From assembly GCA_029856085.1 (NCBI GenBank), contig JAHQWI010000057.1, forward strand, positions 1-48,718: a stretch of DNA of 48,718 nucleotides, given 5' to 3'. Source of the stretch: Promethearchaeia archaeon. GTDB taxonomy: Archaea; Asgardarchaeota; Lokiarchaeia; Sigyniarchaeales; SOKP01. The notes under the pieces were generated by a model. The model had not been told where the DNA came from. It searched no databases and saw nothing but the letters and a program-made list of their open reading frames with translations. Below are positions 16,104-25,762 of this stretch, one piece after another. Within the stretch, counting starts at the first letter, position 1, and each line of letters starts with the position of its first letter. Made by a program: the position numbers and the translations under genes.

Positions 16104-18851
16104 TTAATTATTTTTTTTTATTATCCATTCTATTCGTTTTTCAGAGATTTTTTTCCCAATCCATTCTATCATATTATCTTTAACTTCGAAATTAATTGTA
16201 TTTCTATTAACTTCAATTGATTTTATAGTTTTAAGTTCTTTTTCTTTTAATTTTAGGCAAATTCTGAATTCTCCTTCATTTTTTGGGTCATACCATCCAG
16301 AATATCCATCCCTCGTTTTTATTAGTCCAGCAAGGGGAGAATCAAACTTATATTCTTCAAAAGGTAAACAGGGAGAATATTCTATTCCTTTTGGAGTAAA
16401 TTTAATACCTGCAAGATTTGTAGCGTTATAAAGCATCCAAGCGTGAGTATGCATATTCATTACAGGAAAGTCTGTCCAGTTAACAGGCATACCGATAATA
16501 GGATCATTTACACCACTTTTATTTTGCTCATTTTTCAATAAAGCCTCTTGAAAAATAGTCTGACCTGGGAATCTCGAAAGATATGAATTAAAAGTATCTG
16601 GACCGCTCCATATACCATACCAAATTTCAGGATATGCATCAGCATGGAATGCTAGTGTATTTTTTTTCCATTCATCCAAAGCAAGATCAGAATTAATAGA
16701 CGATAATGCTTTGATAAGTGTACCGTTTATTGATGGCCAGATTCCTGCGTTAGTACCAACTCCTGCAGCTCTTGCCATTCTGTCAATACCTTTGCTGTGT
16801 AAAAGCGCCCCTATTTTTGAAGGAGCTCTTAGTGATTTATTTATATTATCTAATAAAATTGGAATTTGGATTTTATCTGCAGCCCCGCTTAAAATTGCCC
16901 ATGGTTGAGGTGATAACCATAATAAATCATTTCCCACCCAACCAATATCATCTGTAAGCCAGGCTCTTTTGAACCAATTACCATTCCATTGGTTGTGAAC
17001 TGCTGTTCGCTGTTGAGTTGCTTTTTGTTGTGCATCCTTCGCTTTATCATCCTCCCCCATCATTAATAATAGTTTTGAATATAAATCCAAAACGAAAGAT
17101 GCCATTGATGCATTAAGAACACTTTCTCCATTTTCTGTAACTGCTTCAAATTCATTACTTGATACATAACCATGAACAATATTATCATTCCAATCTCCGT
17201 TATATAGTCGTTGTAATCCGTGTTTACCAATCCCAATCTCTGAGGTTAAAAACTCGTAGCAAAGGTGGAGAATTTCTTTTACTTTTTTATATTGGATATT
17301 TTTTTCGTAAATTGGATACATTGGAATGGTTTCTTCCAAGAAATCAAAATCTCTAGTTGCTAGTGTATACTCGCTAATAATCCATAATAACCATAATTGT
17401 TGATCACTGGGATTAAATCTGGTTAGTACAATCATACCATGACCTGAAATTCCATACGGGATTGCTCCGTTTTTTTGCACGGTTTTTAAAATATATCTTA
17501 TGACTTCTTTAACAATTTCAGGTTGAATAAAAATAAGTGGTAAAACATGTTGCAGTGGATCTCGTGCTGCTCCTTGAAATCCAATTAGATATTGATAAAT
17601 ATGTCCTTGTGAAATAATGTGTTCTTTAAAAAAACTATCATATGTTAAATTTCCTTGTAAATAGTAATTATGCCAAGTAAGTTCACGATCAATCCAATCC
17701 TCATTGGGAATTATTAGTTTTATCCTAATTTTTTCCCATGATTCACAAGATTGCGCAAAAATATCTGGAAGATTCTTTTTATATTTATTATAAAGAAAAT
17801 TAATATCAAATCCATCTGGTAAATAACCATAGGCAAAAGAGAGTGTTATTTTCTCCCCTGAATTTAATATAAATTTTCGTTCAATAAACATTCCATCTTC
17901 AAATTCTGAAGATGAAAGTTCTATGTTAAAGGATTTTTTTAACCCATCTGGAGATTTAATGCCACCTTCTCCGAAGAAATCTATATTATTCGTGGATATA
18001 CCATCAAATGGGGCATCTAATGAGATTAAAAATGTCGGTGGGGGGTTACAATCTTCAAAAGAAGCTTCTGGTACTGGAGGTATAATACCATTGGGATAAT
18101 TAAGTAGGTTTTCTTCTGCAAAATTTGTCTTTATTTTGTCCCAATTTTTGTTAAAATTAAAATTCTTCCCGAGAAATTCTTTAGTATTCAGAAGACCATT
18201 TCGATTTCCAATCATTTCATAACAATTTTTAAACAATTTTGCAAAATTCCTTCGAATTTCATAAAAAGATGATTTAAAAAATCTTGATTCTAGATATGCT
18301 TTTGATGAGAATTGAATTATATTTGTCCCCCAATATTCAATCCAGCGAAGGTTTATTGGTTCATCCCGTTCATTTTTAATAGATACTTGAGATATTAATA
18401 AAGGATCATCTCCATAAGGAGCAAAAATATTTTGACTAATGATTAAATTATGAGCTTGCACCTTTTTTTTATAATATCCAATTCCAAAAACGCGTTCAAA
18501 CGATTCATTTTTATTTTTTCCAGAATAATATGTGGAAATTATATTTTTCCCATCAGATAAATAGCCAAAACCTCCTGCAAATTGATTAGATTTGGGGTTA
18601 TAATCATTAAGGAACTTAGGTCCTCCCTCATCTTGTCTCACTTGGATGTATCCATAATTAGAAGCTACACCTACCAGTCTATGATTTCCAATTTCATGCA
18701 AATGTTCCGATTTCATCCGTAATTCTTCATTTACTGGGGAGATTGCTTTTGGATCATTTACTTGATCACATGTGTATTTATAAGCAGGTAAACCAAACTC
18801 ATCTGTAATCCACTTTCCAAAATAACCCGAACCATTCTGCTTATTTTTCAT
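16104..18851 (-). CDS. GH94-like (GT36) glycoside phosphorylase/hydrolase
   Basis: This 915-residue protein is similar to cellobiose phosphorylase-type enzymes. An N-terminal beta-sandwich includes RWIEYWG (about 169-175). A helical (alpha/alpha)6 barrel includes the catalytic-acid motif LYNGDWNDN (Asp553/Asp556), WPSINGTLIKAL and PEIWYGIWSGPD. A C-terminal beta region runs from about 830. GH94 enzymes split beta-glucosides with phosphate and give a sugar 1-phosphate. The phosphate-binding residues could not be checked, so hydrolysis remains possible. No signal peptide is present, so it acts in the cytoplasm on imported sugars. It is divergent from the ABC-transporter operon, and the shared region holds two copies of the TetR-type operator. 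Confidence 0.75.
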   Translation of the reverse strand: MKNKQNGSGYFGKWITDEFGLPAYKYTCDQVNDPKAISPVNEELRMKSEHLHEIGNHRLVGVASNYGYIQVRQDEGGPKFLNDYNPKSNQFAGGFGYLSDGKNIISTYYSGKNKNESFERVFGIGYYKKKVQAHNLIISQNIFAPYGDDPLLISQVSIKNERDEPINLRWIEYWGTNIIQFSSKAYLESRFFKSSFYEIRRNFAKLFKNCYEMIGNRNGLLNTKEFLGKNFNFNKNWDKIKTNFAEENLLNYPNGIIPPVPEASFEDCNPPPTFLISLDAPFDGISTNNIDFFGEGGIKSPDGLKKSFNIELSSSEFEDGMFIERKFILNSGEKITLSFAYGYLPDGFDINFLYNKYKKNLPDIFAQSCESWEKIRIKLIIPNEDWIDRELTWHNYYLQGNLTYDSFFKEHIISQGHIYQYLIGFQGAARDPLQHVLPLIFIQPEIVKEVIRYILKTVQKNGAIPYGISGHGMIVLTRFNPSDQQLWLLWIISEYTLATRDFDFLEETIPMYPIYEKNIQYKKVKEILHLCYEFLTSEIGIGKHGLQRLYNGDWNDNIVHGYVSSNEFEAVTENGESVLNASMASFVLDLYSKLLLMMGEDDKAKDAQQKATQQRTAVHNQWNGNWFKRAWLTDDIGWVGNDLLWLSPQPWAILSGAADKIQIPILLDNINKSLRAPSKIGALLHSKGIDRMARAAGVGTNAGIWPSINGTLIKALSSINSDLALDEWKKNTLAFHADAYPEIWYGIWSGPDTFNSYLSRFPGQTIFQEALLKNEQNKSGVNDPIIGMPVNWTDFPVMNMHTHAWMLYNATNLAGIKFTPKGIEYSPCLPFEEYKFDSPLAGLIKTRDGYSGWYDPKNEGEFRICLKLKEKELKTIKSIEVNRNTINFEVKDNMIEWIGKKISEKRIEWIIKKNN

Positions 18852-18926
18852 AATATCTCTTTTCTCTTGTTTTATAATTAAAAAAAAAACTATTTATATC
18901 TAAAAAAATTTTAAGAAAAATAAAGT

Positions 18927-18941
18927 GTTACTTATCGTAAC
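18927..18941. promoter_or_regulatory. Palindromic operator GTTAC-TTATC-GTAAC
   Basis: This perfect five-base-arm palindrome, extended by one more paired base on each side, lies between the GH94-like gene and the ABC operon. It is identical in arms and spacing to the sites at 2221 and 29063. A second, 8-of-10 copy follows at 18965. TATA-like sequences flank it on both sides (about 18889 for the minus strand; 18949 and 18986 for the plus strand). It is a likely repressor site controlling both directions. Confidence 0.65.
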
Positions 18942-18964
18942 AAAAGATCTATAAACATTAAAAT

Positions 18965-18979
18965 GTTGCTACATGTAAT
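18965..18979. promoter_or_regulatory. Second, degenerate operator copy GTTGC-TACAT-GTAAT
   Basis: Eight of ten arm bases agree with GTTAC-N5-GTAAC. Its start lies 38 bases from the start of the perfect copy. Paired sites suit cooperative binding by two dimers. Confidence 0.45.
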
Positions 18980-19022
18980 AAAGTATCTATAAATAATAAC
19001 TAATAAATTTCAAAGATCAAAT

Positions 19023-19793
19023 ATGGTCATGAAGATGGAAGAAGGTGAAAGCTTTGCGGGACATTTTAAATTGAATATGGGAAGACAAGGGAATTTCATA
19101 TTTGCCTTTATTTCAATCTTATTAGGATATTATGGTATCATAAGTAATTTGATCATGTTTGACATCTATGGGAATCAAATTCCATATACAGATCCAGAAC
19201 TTTTCGATCGTACCCTCTTAATTTGGTCGTTTTTAACATATGTAGAGACGTTATTCTTACCTCCAACGCTGTTATTTTTTGTTTGTTTTATTATTACTTA
19301 TAAAGAAGACATTCCACATTATGGAATTAAAGCTTCTATTTGGTTTGTTCCAATAATAATCTGCATTGGAATTTCTTGGTATTGGATAATGTTTGGTTTA
19401 TCAATTTTACCCTTACAACATCTATTCGGAAATTGGAAAGGGTATCTGAACATGTTCATACTATTATTGATTAATCTGAGTGGAGCAATCTCAGGTTTTA
19501 TGTTTAAAAAAATTGTACTACTCCGGAAACAACAAAAAGATCAAGAATTAGACAAAACAAAAATTAGCACTAAAAATATTATATTTTTTTACAGTTTAAT
19601 ATCAATTTTTTTATCATTTCTTTTATTCGCACTTATTAATGGTGTACTTAATTTCAATGTGTTTTCGTTTAACGAAAGTTCAAAGATCTTTGAAGTATTA
19701 ATATTTTATATGATAATTTTCAGTTTTTTAACGATGATTTTCTTGATATATAGAAAAATGATCCAAAAAATTAATAATAAAAGTTTTAGGTAA
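19023..19793 (+). CDS. Multi-pass membrane protein of the ABC operon
   Basis: I do not recognise this 256-residue protein. It has about six hydrophobic segments (roughly 26-48, 69-90, 102-124, 135-158, 184-207, 222-243) and short charged loops ending in a Lys-rich tail. It is the first gene of the ABC operon and ends six bases before the permease gene, so it is almost certainly made together with the transporter. It could be an accessory or scaffold subunit. The N-terminal membrane regions of the two ATPases downstream are of similar character, so these membrane parts may pack together. ATG codons at 19023, 19029 and 19035 are all possible starts. Confidence 0.75.
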   Translation: MVMKMEEGESFAGHFKLNMGRQGNFIFAFISILLGYYGIISNLIMFDIYGNQIPYTDPELFDRTLLIWSFLTYVETLFLPPTLLFFVCFIITYKEDIPHYGIKASIWFVPIIICIGISWYWIMFGLSILPLQHLFGNWKGYLNMFILLLINLSGAISGFMFKKIVLLRKQQKDQELDKTKISTKNIIFFYSLISIFLSFLLFALINGVLNFNVFSFNESSKIFEVLIFYMIIFSFLTMIFLIYRKMIQKINNKSFR

Positions 19794-19799
19794 AATCCA

Positions 19800-20858
19800 A
19801 TGGCTCCTGCTCAAAACATGATTAAATACATCATAAAGCGCATAATATTAATGATACCTATGCTATTTCTACTATTAATACTTACATGGGTTTTATCGCG
19901 TGTGATGGCAACCGATCCTGCAGCAAATATGTTTGATCCTTTTACTACTGATCCAGCTGCTGTGGAGGCAATGCGGGAAAAGTTAGGATTAAATGAACCT
20001 TGGTTGGTTCAATTAGGTATTTATTTAAGAAATTTCTTCTTAGGAGATTTGGGGGAATCTTACTTAGGTCGATCACAAGGTTATGAAGTTTCAGAATACC
20101 TTAAAATAATTATACCAAGAACTATTGAACTTATGATTGTACCAACAGTATTAACTCCAATAATTGCAGTTAAGCTTGGGGTGATATCTGCTGCAAAAAA
20201 AGACAAACCAGCGGATACATTAATCCGTGGTTTAGCAGTTGCAGGTTCAGCATTTCCTAGTTTTTTAATCGCTATGATCTTTATGTATTGTGGTTCTGTT
20301 ATTTTACCTGTATTTACAGGGGGAAAAATGTTTATTCCAACTTTTGGTTTTAAAAATCCAAGATTAGATGATCCGACTTCATATACAAATTTTAGAATAT
20401 TGGACTGCATTTTAAGCAATAGGATTGATCTTTTAATGGACTCTCTTCTTCATTTGTTACTTCCCATGTTAACAATGATTATGATTTCTCTAGCTGGAAT
20501 TACGAGGATTACCCGATCAACTATGCTTGATGTTTTACAACAAGATTATGTAAGAACTGCTAGAGCTAAAGGTTGTCCGGAAAGTAAAGTTATTAATAAA
20601 CATGCGCTTAGAAATGCAATGATTCCAACTTCAACCGTTATCGTTGCTGGAATTGCAAGTGCACTTATTGGGTCTGTAATAGTAGAAAGAGTTTTTAATT
20701 ATATTGGATTGGGATTCACTATGTGGGAAGCAATTTTATACAGCGATTATTGGATGATTCTTGGCATTATTATATACTTTGGAATCATCATTTTAGTTGC
20801 AAATTTAATTGCTGATGTGTTATATACTATAATTGACCCTAGAATCGTTTTTAAATGA
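19800..20858 (+). CDS. ABC transporter permease, DppB/OppB type
   Basis: This 352-residue inner-membrane permease belongs to the peptide/nickel/oligosaccharide (Opp/Dpp) importer class. The N-terminal MIKYIIKRIILMIPMLF segment is the first helix. The long extracytoplasmic loop after it contains AMREKLGLNEPWLVQ, and about five more helices follow. The coupling EAA-like loop is DYVRTARAKGCPESKVINKHALRNA in sections. It should pair with the DppC-type permease encoded 24 bases downstream. Archaeal transporters of this class often import oligosaccharides rather than peptides, which suits the sugar-enzyme neighbours. Confidence 0.92.
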   Translation: MAPAQNMIKYIIKRIILMIPMLFLLLILTWVLSRVMATDPAANMFDPFTTDPAAVEAMREKLGLNEPWLVQLGIYLRNFFLGDLGESYLGRSQGYEVSEYLKIIIPRTIELMIVPTVLTPIIAVKLGVISAAKKDKPADTLIRGLAVAGSAFPSFLIAMIFMYCGSVILPVFTGGKMFIPTFGFKNPRLDDPTSYTNFRILDCILSNRIDLLMDSLLHLLLPMLTMIMISLAGITRITRSTMLDVLQQDYVRTARAKGCPESKVINKHALRNAMIPTSTVIVAGIASALIGSVIVERVFNYIGLGFTMWEAILYSDYWMILGIIIYFGIIILVANLIADVLYTIIDPRIVFK

Positions 20859-20882
20859 AATAAAAAGTTAAATGTTTTTAAA

Positions 20883-21878
20883 ATGAATAATAAAAATCAG
20901 ATGGAATTAAAAGAGAGTTTCACAGAAACAAATAGCAATAAAACTAAGGAAAAATATAAAAGATTGCTGAAATTTTATCTTCTCCCATTTTGGAGAGATA
21001 AAGATTTTTCTGCTCAAGAATATGAACTCGGAAAAATTAAATCTAAAAGGAAACTATTTAATCGGTTATATACTCCTTTAACGATAGTTGGTGGAATATT
21101 ATTATTAGTTATTGCAATTTGTGCTGTTTATGCTATGTGGTTAACTCCTTATTCTATTTACGATCTGAATTCCCGTCCAGGTGTGAATCCATATTCACCT
21201 CCCACTGAAGATCATCCATTAGGAACAACCCAACTAGGATGGGATATATTGGGAAGATTAATGTTTGGTTGTAGAACTGCACTTACAGCAGGTTTAGTAG
21301 CTATAACTATAGCAGTTGTGTTTGGAGTCATCATTGGTATAATCTCAGCATATTTTGGGGGTATTATTGATTCATTAATTATGCGAACTTTTGACATAAT
21401 AATTGCATTCCCTAATTTAATATTAGTATTAATATATATCAGTATGTTTGGCTCAGAATTATCGAATATTTTACTAATTTATGGGATTTTAGGTGTGCCC
21501 AGATATGCTAGATTATTAAGGAGCTCTGTATTGCAAGGAAAACAAAATTTATATGTAAATGCTGCAAAAACAAGTGGTGCAGATAATTTTAGAGTGATGT
21601 TTAAACACATTTTTCCAAATGCAATTTCCCCTATTATCGCTTCTGTCTTTACTTCAATGGGAGCTACAATCCTGGGAATTTCTGCTTTAGCATTTCTCGG
21701 TTTTAGCGATAGCTCAATTATAGATTGGGGCACAGATATTAATGTCGGTAGAATTCGACTAATCACAAAACCATGGATTTCTTTATGGCCTGGAATTTTT
21801 ATCGCAATAACAGTTCTTGGATTTATGTTAATTGGAGATGGCATTAGAGATGCACTTGATCCTAAGTCAAAGAAATGA
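20883..21878 (+). CDS. ABC transporter permease, DppC/OppC type
   Basis: This is the second permease of the importer, 331 residues. An N-terminal cytoplasmic stretch of about 70 residues rich in Lys and Glu precedes the first helix (about 74-95). The HPLGTTQLGWDILGRLMFGCR motif, typical of the OppC N-terminal region, follows. The EAA-like coupling loop contains LYVNAAKTSGADNFRVMFKH. It ends with the usual IGDGIRDALDPK. It lies in the middle of the operon between DppB and the first ATPase. Confidence 0.92.
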   Translation: MNNKNQMELKESFTETNSNKTKEKYKRLLKFYLLPFWRDKDFSAQEYELGKIKSKRKLFNRLYTPLTIVGGILLLVIAICAVYAMWLTPYSIYDLNSRPGVNPYSPPTEDHPLGTTQLGWDILGRLMFGCRTALTAGLVAITIAVVFGVIIGIISAYFGGIIDSLIMRTFDIIIAFPNLILVLIYISMFGSELSNILLIYGILGVPRYARLLRSSVLQGKQNLYVNAAKTSGADNFRVMFKHIFPNAISPIIASVFTSMGATILGISALAFLGFSDSSIIDWGTDINVGRIRLITKPWISLWPGIFIAITVLGFMLIGDGIRDALDPKSKK

Positions 21879-21894
21879 ATGTAGGTGTTGAATT

Positions 21895-23952
21895 ATGATA
21901 ATGAATATTGGAATGAATGTTATTGAAACTACTTTTGGAGCATTATTATTAATAATTTTCATGTTAATTATCCAAATATTAAATTCTATAGAATTTAAAG
22001 TAAAACAAAAGAAAATATTTTTTATCTCAGTATTCCCTGTAATATATTCTTTCATTCTGGTGTTTTTAATTCGTTTAATTAATACAAGTTTTAGATTTTT
22101 ACCTGATAATACAGAATTTTATTTTGCTATAATGAGTAGTTTTTTTTGTCTTCTTCATTATTACTATTTTAAAAAATATATAAAAATAAATATGGAAAAA
22201 GCTAATTCGATAAAATATTTACTTAGATTTAGCTTTTTGTATGATATTGTCAATACAGATCCCAATACTAAAGAAGAGGATAAATTAAATCAAAAATATA
22301 TTAGAAAAATCATAAAATATTATTTCTTAATTATTGGTATTGTCTGGATCATTGCCTTATTATCGATCATTATTAATTTTTTCAGCATATATATCTATCT
22401 CCAATTTGAATTTGGGTTTCAATGGTCATTATATTTAATTATATCTTCAACATTTTTGACAAATATTGGAAACAAATTAATACCATTAGAGAAAAGAATA
22501 TCTCGTGAAATCATAAATTCATCAATGGTTGCTGCGGGTTTAGTTACTTATGGTATCTGGTCTTTACAATTATTGGTTTTTGGACTAGTTCTTCATTTCT
22601 ATTTTCATCTTGTTCTATATTTCACAATTATTCCCATTTTTTTTATATTCTTCTTGATTTTCTTCAAAAAAATCTATAAACCGAAATCTGCCAAGATTGT
22701 AAAAGTAGAAATTAAAAAAAAAGAATCATCAAAATTTGATAAAAAAATCTCTTCTAAAGAAAAAAATAAGGCACTTTTAAGTATTAAAGGGCTTAAAACT
22801 TATTTTTATACAGAAGAAGGTATCGTTCGAGCAGTAGAGGATGTTTCATTTTCAATTTTCGAAAATGAAGTAGTTGGACTTGTTGGAGAAACTGGTTGTG
22901 GTAAATCTGTGACAGCATTATCAATACTTCAGTTAATTCCTCATCCTGGAAAAATTGAGAAAGGAGAAATAATATTTAAAGGAGTAGATTTGCTTCAAAA
23001 GTCAATTAAAGAAATTCGGTCTTTCAGGGGAAATCAGATAACAATGATATTTCAAGATCCCTTAAATTCAGTTAATCCTGTTTTTAAAGTCGGGGAACAA
23101 ATATCTGAGGTTTATCTTTTACATCAACAGGATAAGTTACTCTCATCTGTAGTAGAAAATGAAATAAAACTTAATAAAATTCGAAAGTCCATCAATGAAT
23201 TAAAAAATAAAGATAATTCCATAGATCCCCTAATTTCTGAAAAAATACATGAATTAGAAAAAGAATATAATAGTTTATTAAAATATAAATCTATTTATAG
23301 TGTAGCAAGAGAATGGGGTCAGAATTTATTAAAAGATGTAGGAATACCTGATCCAGAGCAAGTTTATGATAGATATCCTCATGAACTAAGCGGTGGTATG
23401 CGTCAAAGAGTTATGATCGCTATGGGATTAGCTTGTTCTCCTAAATTATTAATTGCAGACGAACCAACTACAGCGTTAGATGTAACTATCGAGAAACAAA
23501 TTTTAAAGTTAATGAAAGAACTTAAAAATAAATACAACACATCTATTCTATATATCACTCATGATTTAGGTATTATTTCTAGGGTGTGTGATAGAGTTGC
23601 AGTCATGTATAGTGGTTATATTGTAGAGTATGGGGCAAAGATACAGTTATTTACAAAACCATATCATCCTTATACTCGTGGTCTTATTGAATCCATACCA
23701 GTAGTTGGAAAGGAAAGAGAATATTTGCCTATTATTCCAGGAATGGTTCCTAATTTAATTTATCCTCCTAAAGGATGTAGATTTCATCCTAGGTGTGATT
23801 ATTGTTTTAAACCTTGTGATAGTGTCATTCCTAAACAAATTGAAGTAGACCCAAATTATTACGTAGCATGTCATCTATACGATCCAAGATATCGTGATGA
23901 AGCTGAAATTGTTTTAAACCAAGAAAAGAATAACGATAAAAAAAAACACTAA
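21895..23952 (+). CDS. Opp/Dpp-type ABC ATPase with N-terminal membrane domain
   Basis: This protein is 685 residues long, about twice the family norm. The first about 260 residues hold six or seven hydrophobic helices (for example 13-30, 41-61, 143-165, 213-235, 238-258), and a Lys-rich linker follows. The ATPase domain begins near 293: Walker A GETGCGKS (331-338), Q-loop Gln387, signature LSGGMRQ (498-504) and Walker B LLIADEP (518-524). An insert of about 70 residues (410-480), rich in Lys/Glu and probably coiled coil, separates the Q-loop from the signature. The C-terminal oligo_HPY region has GCRFHPRCDYCFKPC and a later ACH. These cysteines resemble the [4Fe-4S] site reported for mycobacterial DppD. 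A GTAGGTG site precedes the ATG. Confidence 0.88.
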   Translation: MIMNIGMNVIETTFGALLLIIFMLIIQILNSIEFKVKQKKIFFISVFPVIYSFILVFLIRLINTSFRFLPDNTEFYFAIMSSFFCLLHYYYFKKYIKINMEKANSIKYLLRFSFLYDIVNTDPNTKEEDKLNQKYIRKIIKYYFLIIGIVWIIALLSIIINFFSIYIYLQFEFGFQWSLYLIISSTFLTNIGNKLIPLEKRISREIINSSMVAAGLVTYGIWSLQLLVFGLVLHFYFHLVLYFTIIPIFFIFFLIFFKKIYKPKSAKIVKVEIKKKESSKFDKKISSKEKNKALLSIKGLKTYFYTEEGIVRAVEDVSFSIFENEVVGLVGETGCGKSVTALSILQLIPHPGKIEKGEIIFKGVDLLQKSIKEIRSFRGNQITMIFQDPLNSVNPVFKVGEQISEVYLLHQQDKLLSSVVENEIKLNKIRKSINELKNKDNSIDPLISEKIHELEKEYNSLLKYKSIYSVAREWGQNLLKDVGIPDPEQVYDRYPHELSGGMRQRVMIAMGLACSPKLLIADEPTTALDVTIEKQILKLMKELKNKYNTSILYITHDLGIISRVCDRVAVMYSGYIVEYGAKIQLFTKPYHPYTRGLIESIPVVGKEREYLPIIPGMVPNLIYPPKGCRFHPRCDYCFKPCDSVIPKQIEVDPNYYVACHLYDPRYRDEAEIVLNQEKNNDKKKH

Positions 23953-23966
23953 TAAAAGTGATTTCA

Positions 23967-25289
23967 ATGTTATATACTATTCAAACTGATCCATTTATAT
24001 CTTCTTTACTTATATATATTTTTATAATGTTTGTTGATTTGGGTATTACTTTTTTCATTACCCATATTGGGAAAAATATGCAAAAAATCAGACCTAAGAA
24101 TAAAACCATAATTTCTTTAATAAGTACTTTTTCTGGATTTTTTTACATTACTATTATTTACATAAATAATACCAATATTTTATTTGATCAATTCATTGAT
24201 CAGATGGGTATCACAATTGGAATTTCTATGGTTATCAACCTAGTTCTAAAAATCTATGCAACTAAATTAGCTAAATTACAAAAATTAGTAGATATAAAAG
24301 TATTAGAAAAAGGAAAGAAACTCCTAGAAATTAAAAATTTAAAAATTTATTATCCAATCTATGGAGGGATGATAAAAAGGGTTATTGGAAATGTTAAAGC
24401 TGTAGACGATGTATCTTTTGATATTATAAGCGGAAGGACTATTGGTTTAGTTGGTGAAAGTGGATGCGGAAAAACTACGATTGCAAACTTTATTTTAGGA
24501 TTAGTTCCAAAAGAAGGGGGTTCAATTTTTTACCATGGGAAACCTATCACAAAAAAATACTCCAAATATTTAAGACAAAAAATTCAAATAGTGTTTCAAG
24601 ACCCAGATGCATCCCTAAATCCAAGGATGAAAGTGGTTGATCTAATATCAGAACCCCTTATCTGTCTATTAGGGATAACAAATAAAGATAAATTACGTCA
24701 AAAAGCTTTAAAATTACTGGAACAAGTTTCCCTAAAACGAGAACATTTGGATAGATATCCACACGAATTTTCTGGTGGACAAAAACAAAGAATCATAATT
24801 GCTAGGGCATTAGCATGTAATCCTGAATTAATCATCCTAGATGAACCTACTTCTGCGTTAGATGTATCCGTTCAAGCACAAATTCTAAATTTACTTAAGG
24901 ATTTACAATCTACATATGGTTATGGATTTCTATTTATTACTCATAACTTAGCAGTTGTAAATCATATTGCAGACAGAGTGGTGGTGATGTATCTTGGTAA
25001 ATTCGTCGAGATCGGAAATAAAAAGCAAATTTTTTCGAATCCAGCTCATCCTTATACAAAAGCTTTATTATCTTCACACTCTAAAATAGATCCTTATAAT
25101 GATGATTTGGGATTTGTGCTTGAAGGTGAAGTCCCAAGTCCAGTGAATCCTCCTTCAGGATGTTATTTCAATCCAAGATGCACTTCTGATGCTCGAACTA
25201 GTGCATGTGAAAATGAAACGCCCCGTAGGATAGAAATTGAGGAAGATCATTGCATTTGGTGCATAAAACCTCCTAAAAAAGATAACTAG
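23967..25289 (+). CDS. Opp/Dpp-type ABC ATPase (DppF-like) with N-terminal membrane domain
   Basis: This protein is 440 residues from ATG 23967; GTG 23958 would add three. About 105 residues at the N-terminus carry three hydrophobic helices (about 13-37, 50-70, 80-100) before the ATPase domain, which is unusual for this normally peripheral subunit. Walker A is GESGCGKTT (167-175 counted from the GTG), the signature is FSGGQKQR and Walker B is LIILDEPTSALDVS. The C-terminal region GCYFNPRC with ENETPRRIEIEEDHC is the oligo_HPY tail. It should form the ATPase heterodimer with the protein encoded just upstream. The gene ends in TAG with an in-frame TAA four codons later. Confidence 0.88.
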   Translation: MLYTIQTDPFISSLLIYIFIMFVDLGITFFITHIGKNMQKIRPKNKTIISLISTFSGFFYITIIYINNTNILFDQFIDQMGITIGISMVINLVLKIYATKLAKLQKLVDIKVLEKGKKLLEIKNLKIYYPIYGGMIKRVIGNVKAVDDVSFDIISGRTIGLVGESGCGKTTIANFILGLVPKEGGSIFYHGKPITKKYSKYLRQKIQIVFQDPDASLNPRMKVVDLISEPLICLLGITNKDKLRQKALKLLEQVSLKREHLDRYPHEFSGGQKQRIIIARALACNPELIILDEPTSALDVSVQAQILNLLKDLQSTYGYGFLFITHNLAVVNHIADRVVVMYLGKFVEIGNKKQIFSNPAHPYTKALLSSHSKIDPYNDDLGFVLEGEVPSPVNPPSGCYFNPRCTSDARTSACENETPRRIEIEEDHCIWCIKPPKKDN

Positions 25290-25762
25290 TTTTTAAATTA
25301 ATTAGTTTTGGAACATAAACAGAAAAAAAAAGAATAACGGTCTTCGAGGTTATAAACTTACCTACAAGAGTCACTGAACTTACTTTTTTTTGATGGATTA
25401 CTTATATAAGAGAGAAAGAACCACATCTAAAATATGCATACACACTTCATTATATAACTCTTGGCAAGCATAGTATTTAAGATGTAAAAGAAACAAAGAC
25501 ATAACGCGTGAATCAACTTTTCTCAATCGTTACTAGCTAAAATTGGATGAAAGAATTCTGAAAAACATACTGAATCGTATATAATTCAAAAAAAACTGAA
25601 ATAACAGTCTCAAAGGATTTAGATGTGAAAAATCTATTGAGCTGAATTGATATACATTAATATTTGACTCTTTCTAAATAATTTCGAATATTATTTCTTG
25701 TTTTTCATTTCCATCGGAAATTTAGCTGAATCTTTATAAGAAAGAAGTGATAATATTTATGT
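25290..25762. other. Gap before transposase
   Basis: This 473-base AT-rich stretch lies between the ABC operon and the transposase. I see no gene or clear inverted repeat that would mark the left end of the element. A TTTATAAG-like box lies at about 25732, upstream of the transposase start. Confidence 0.5.
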
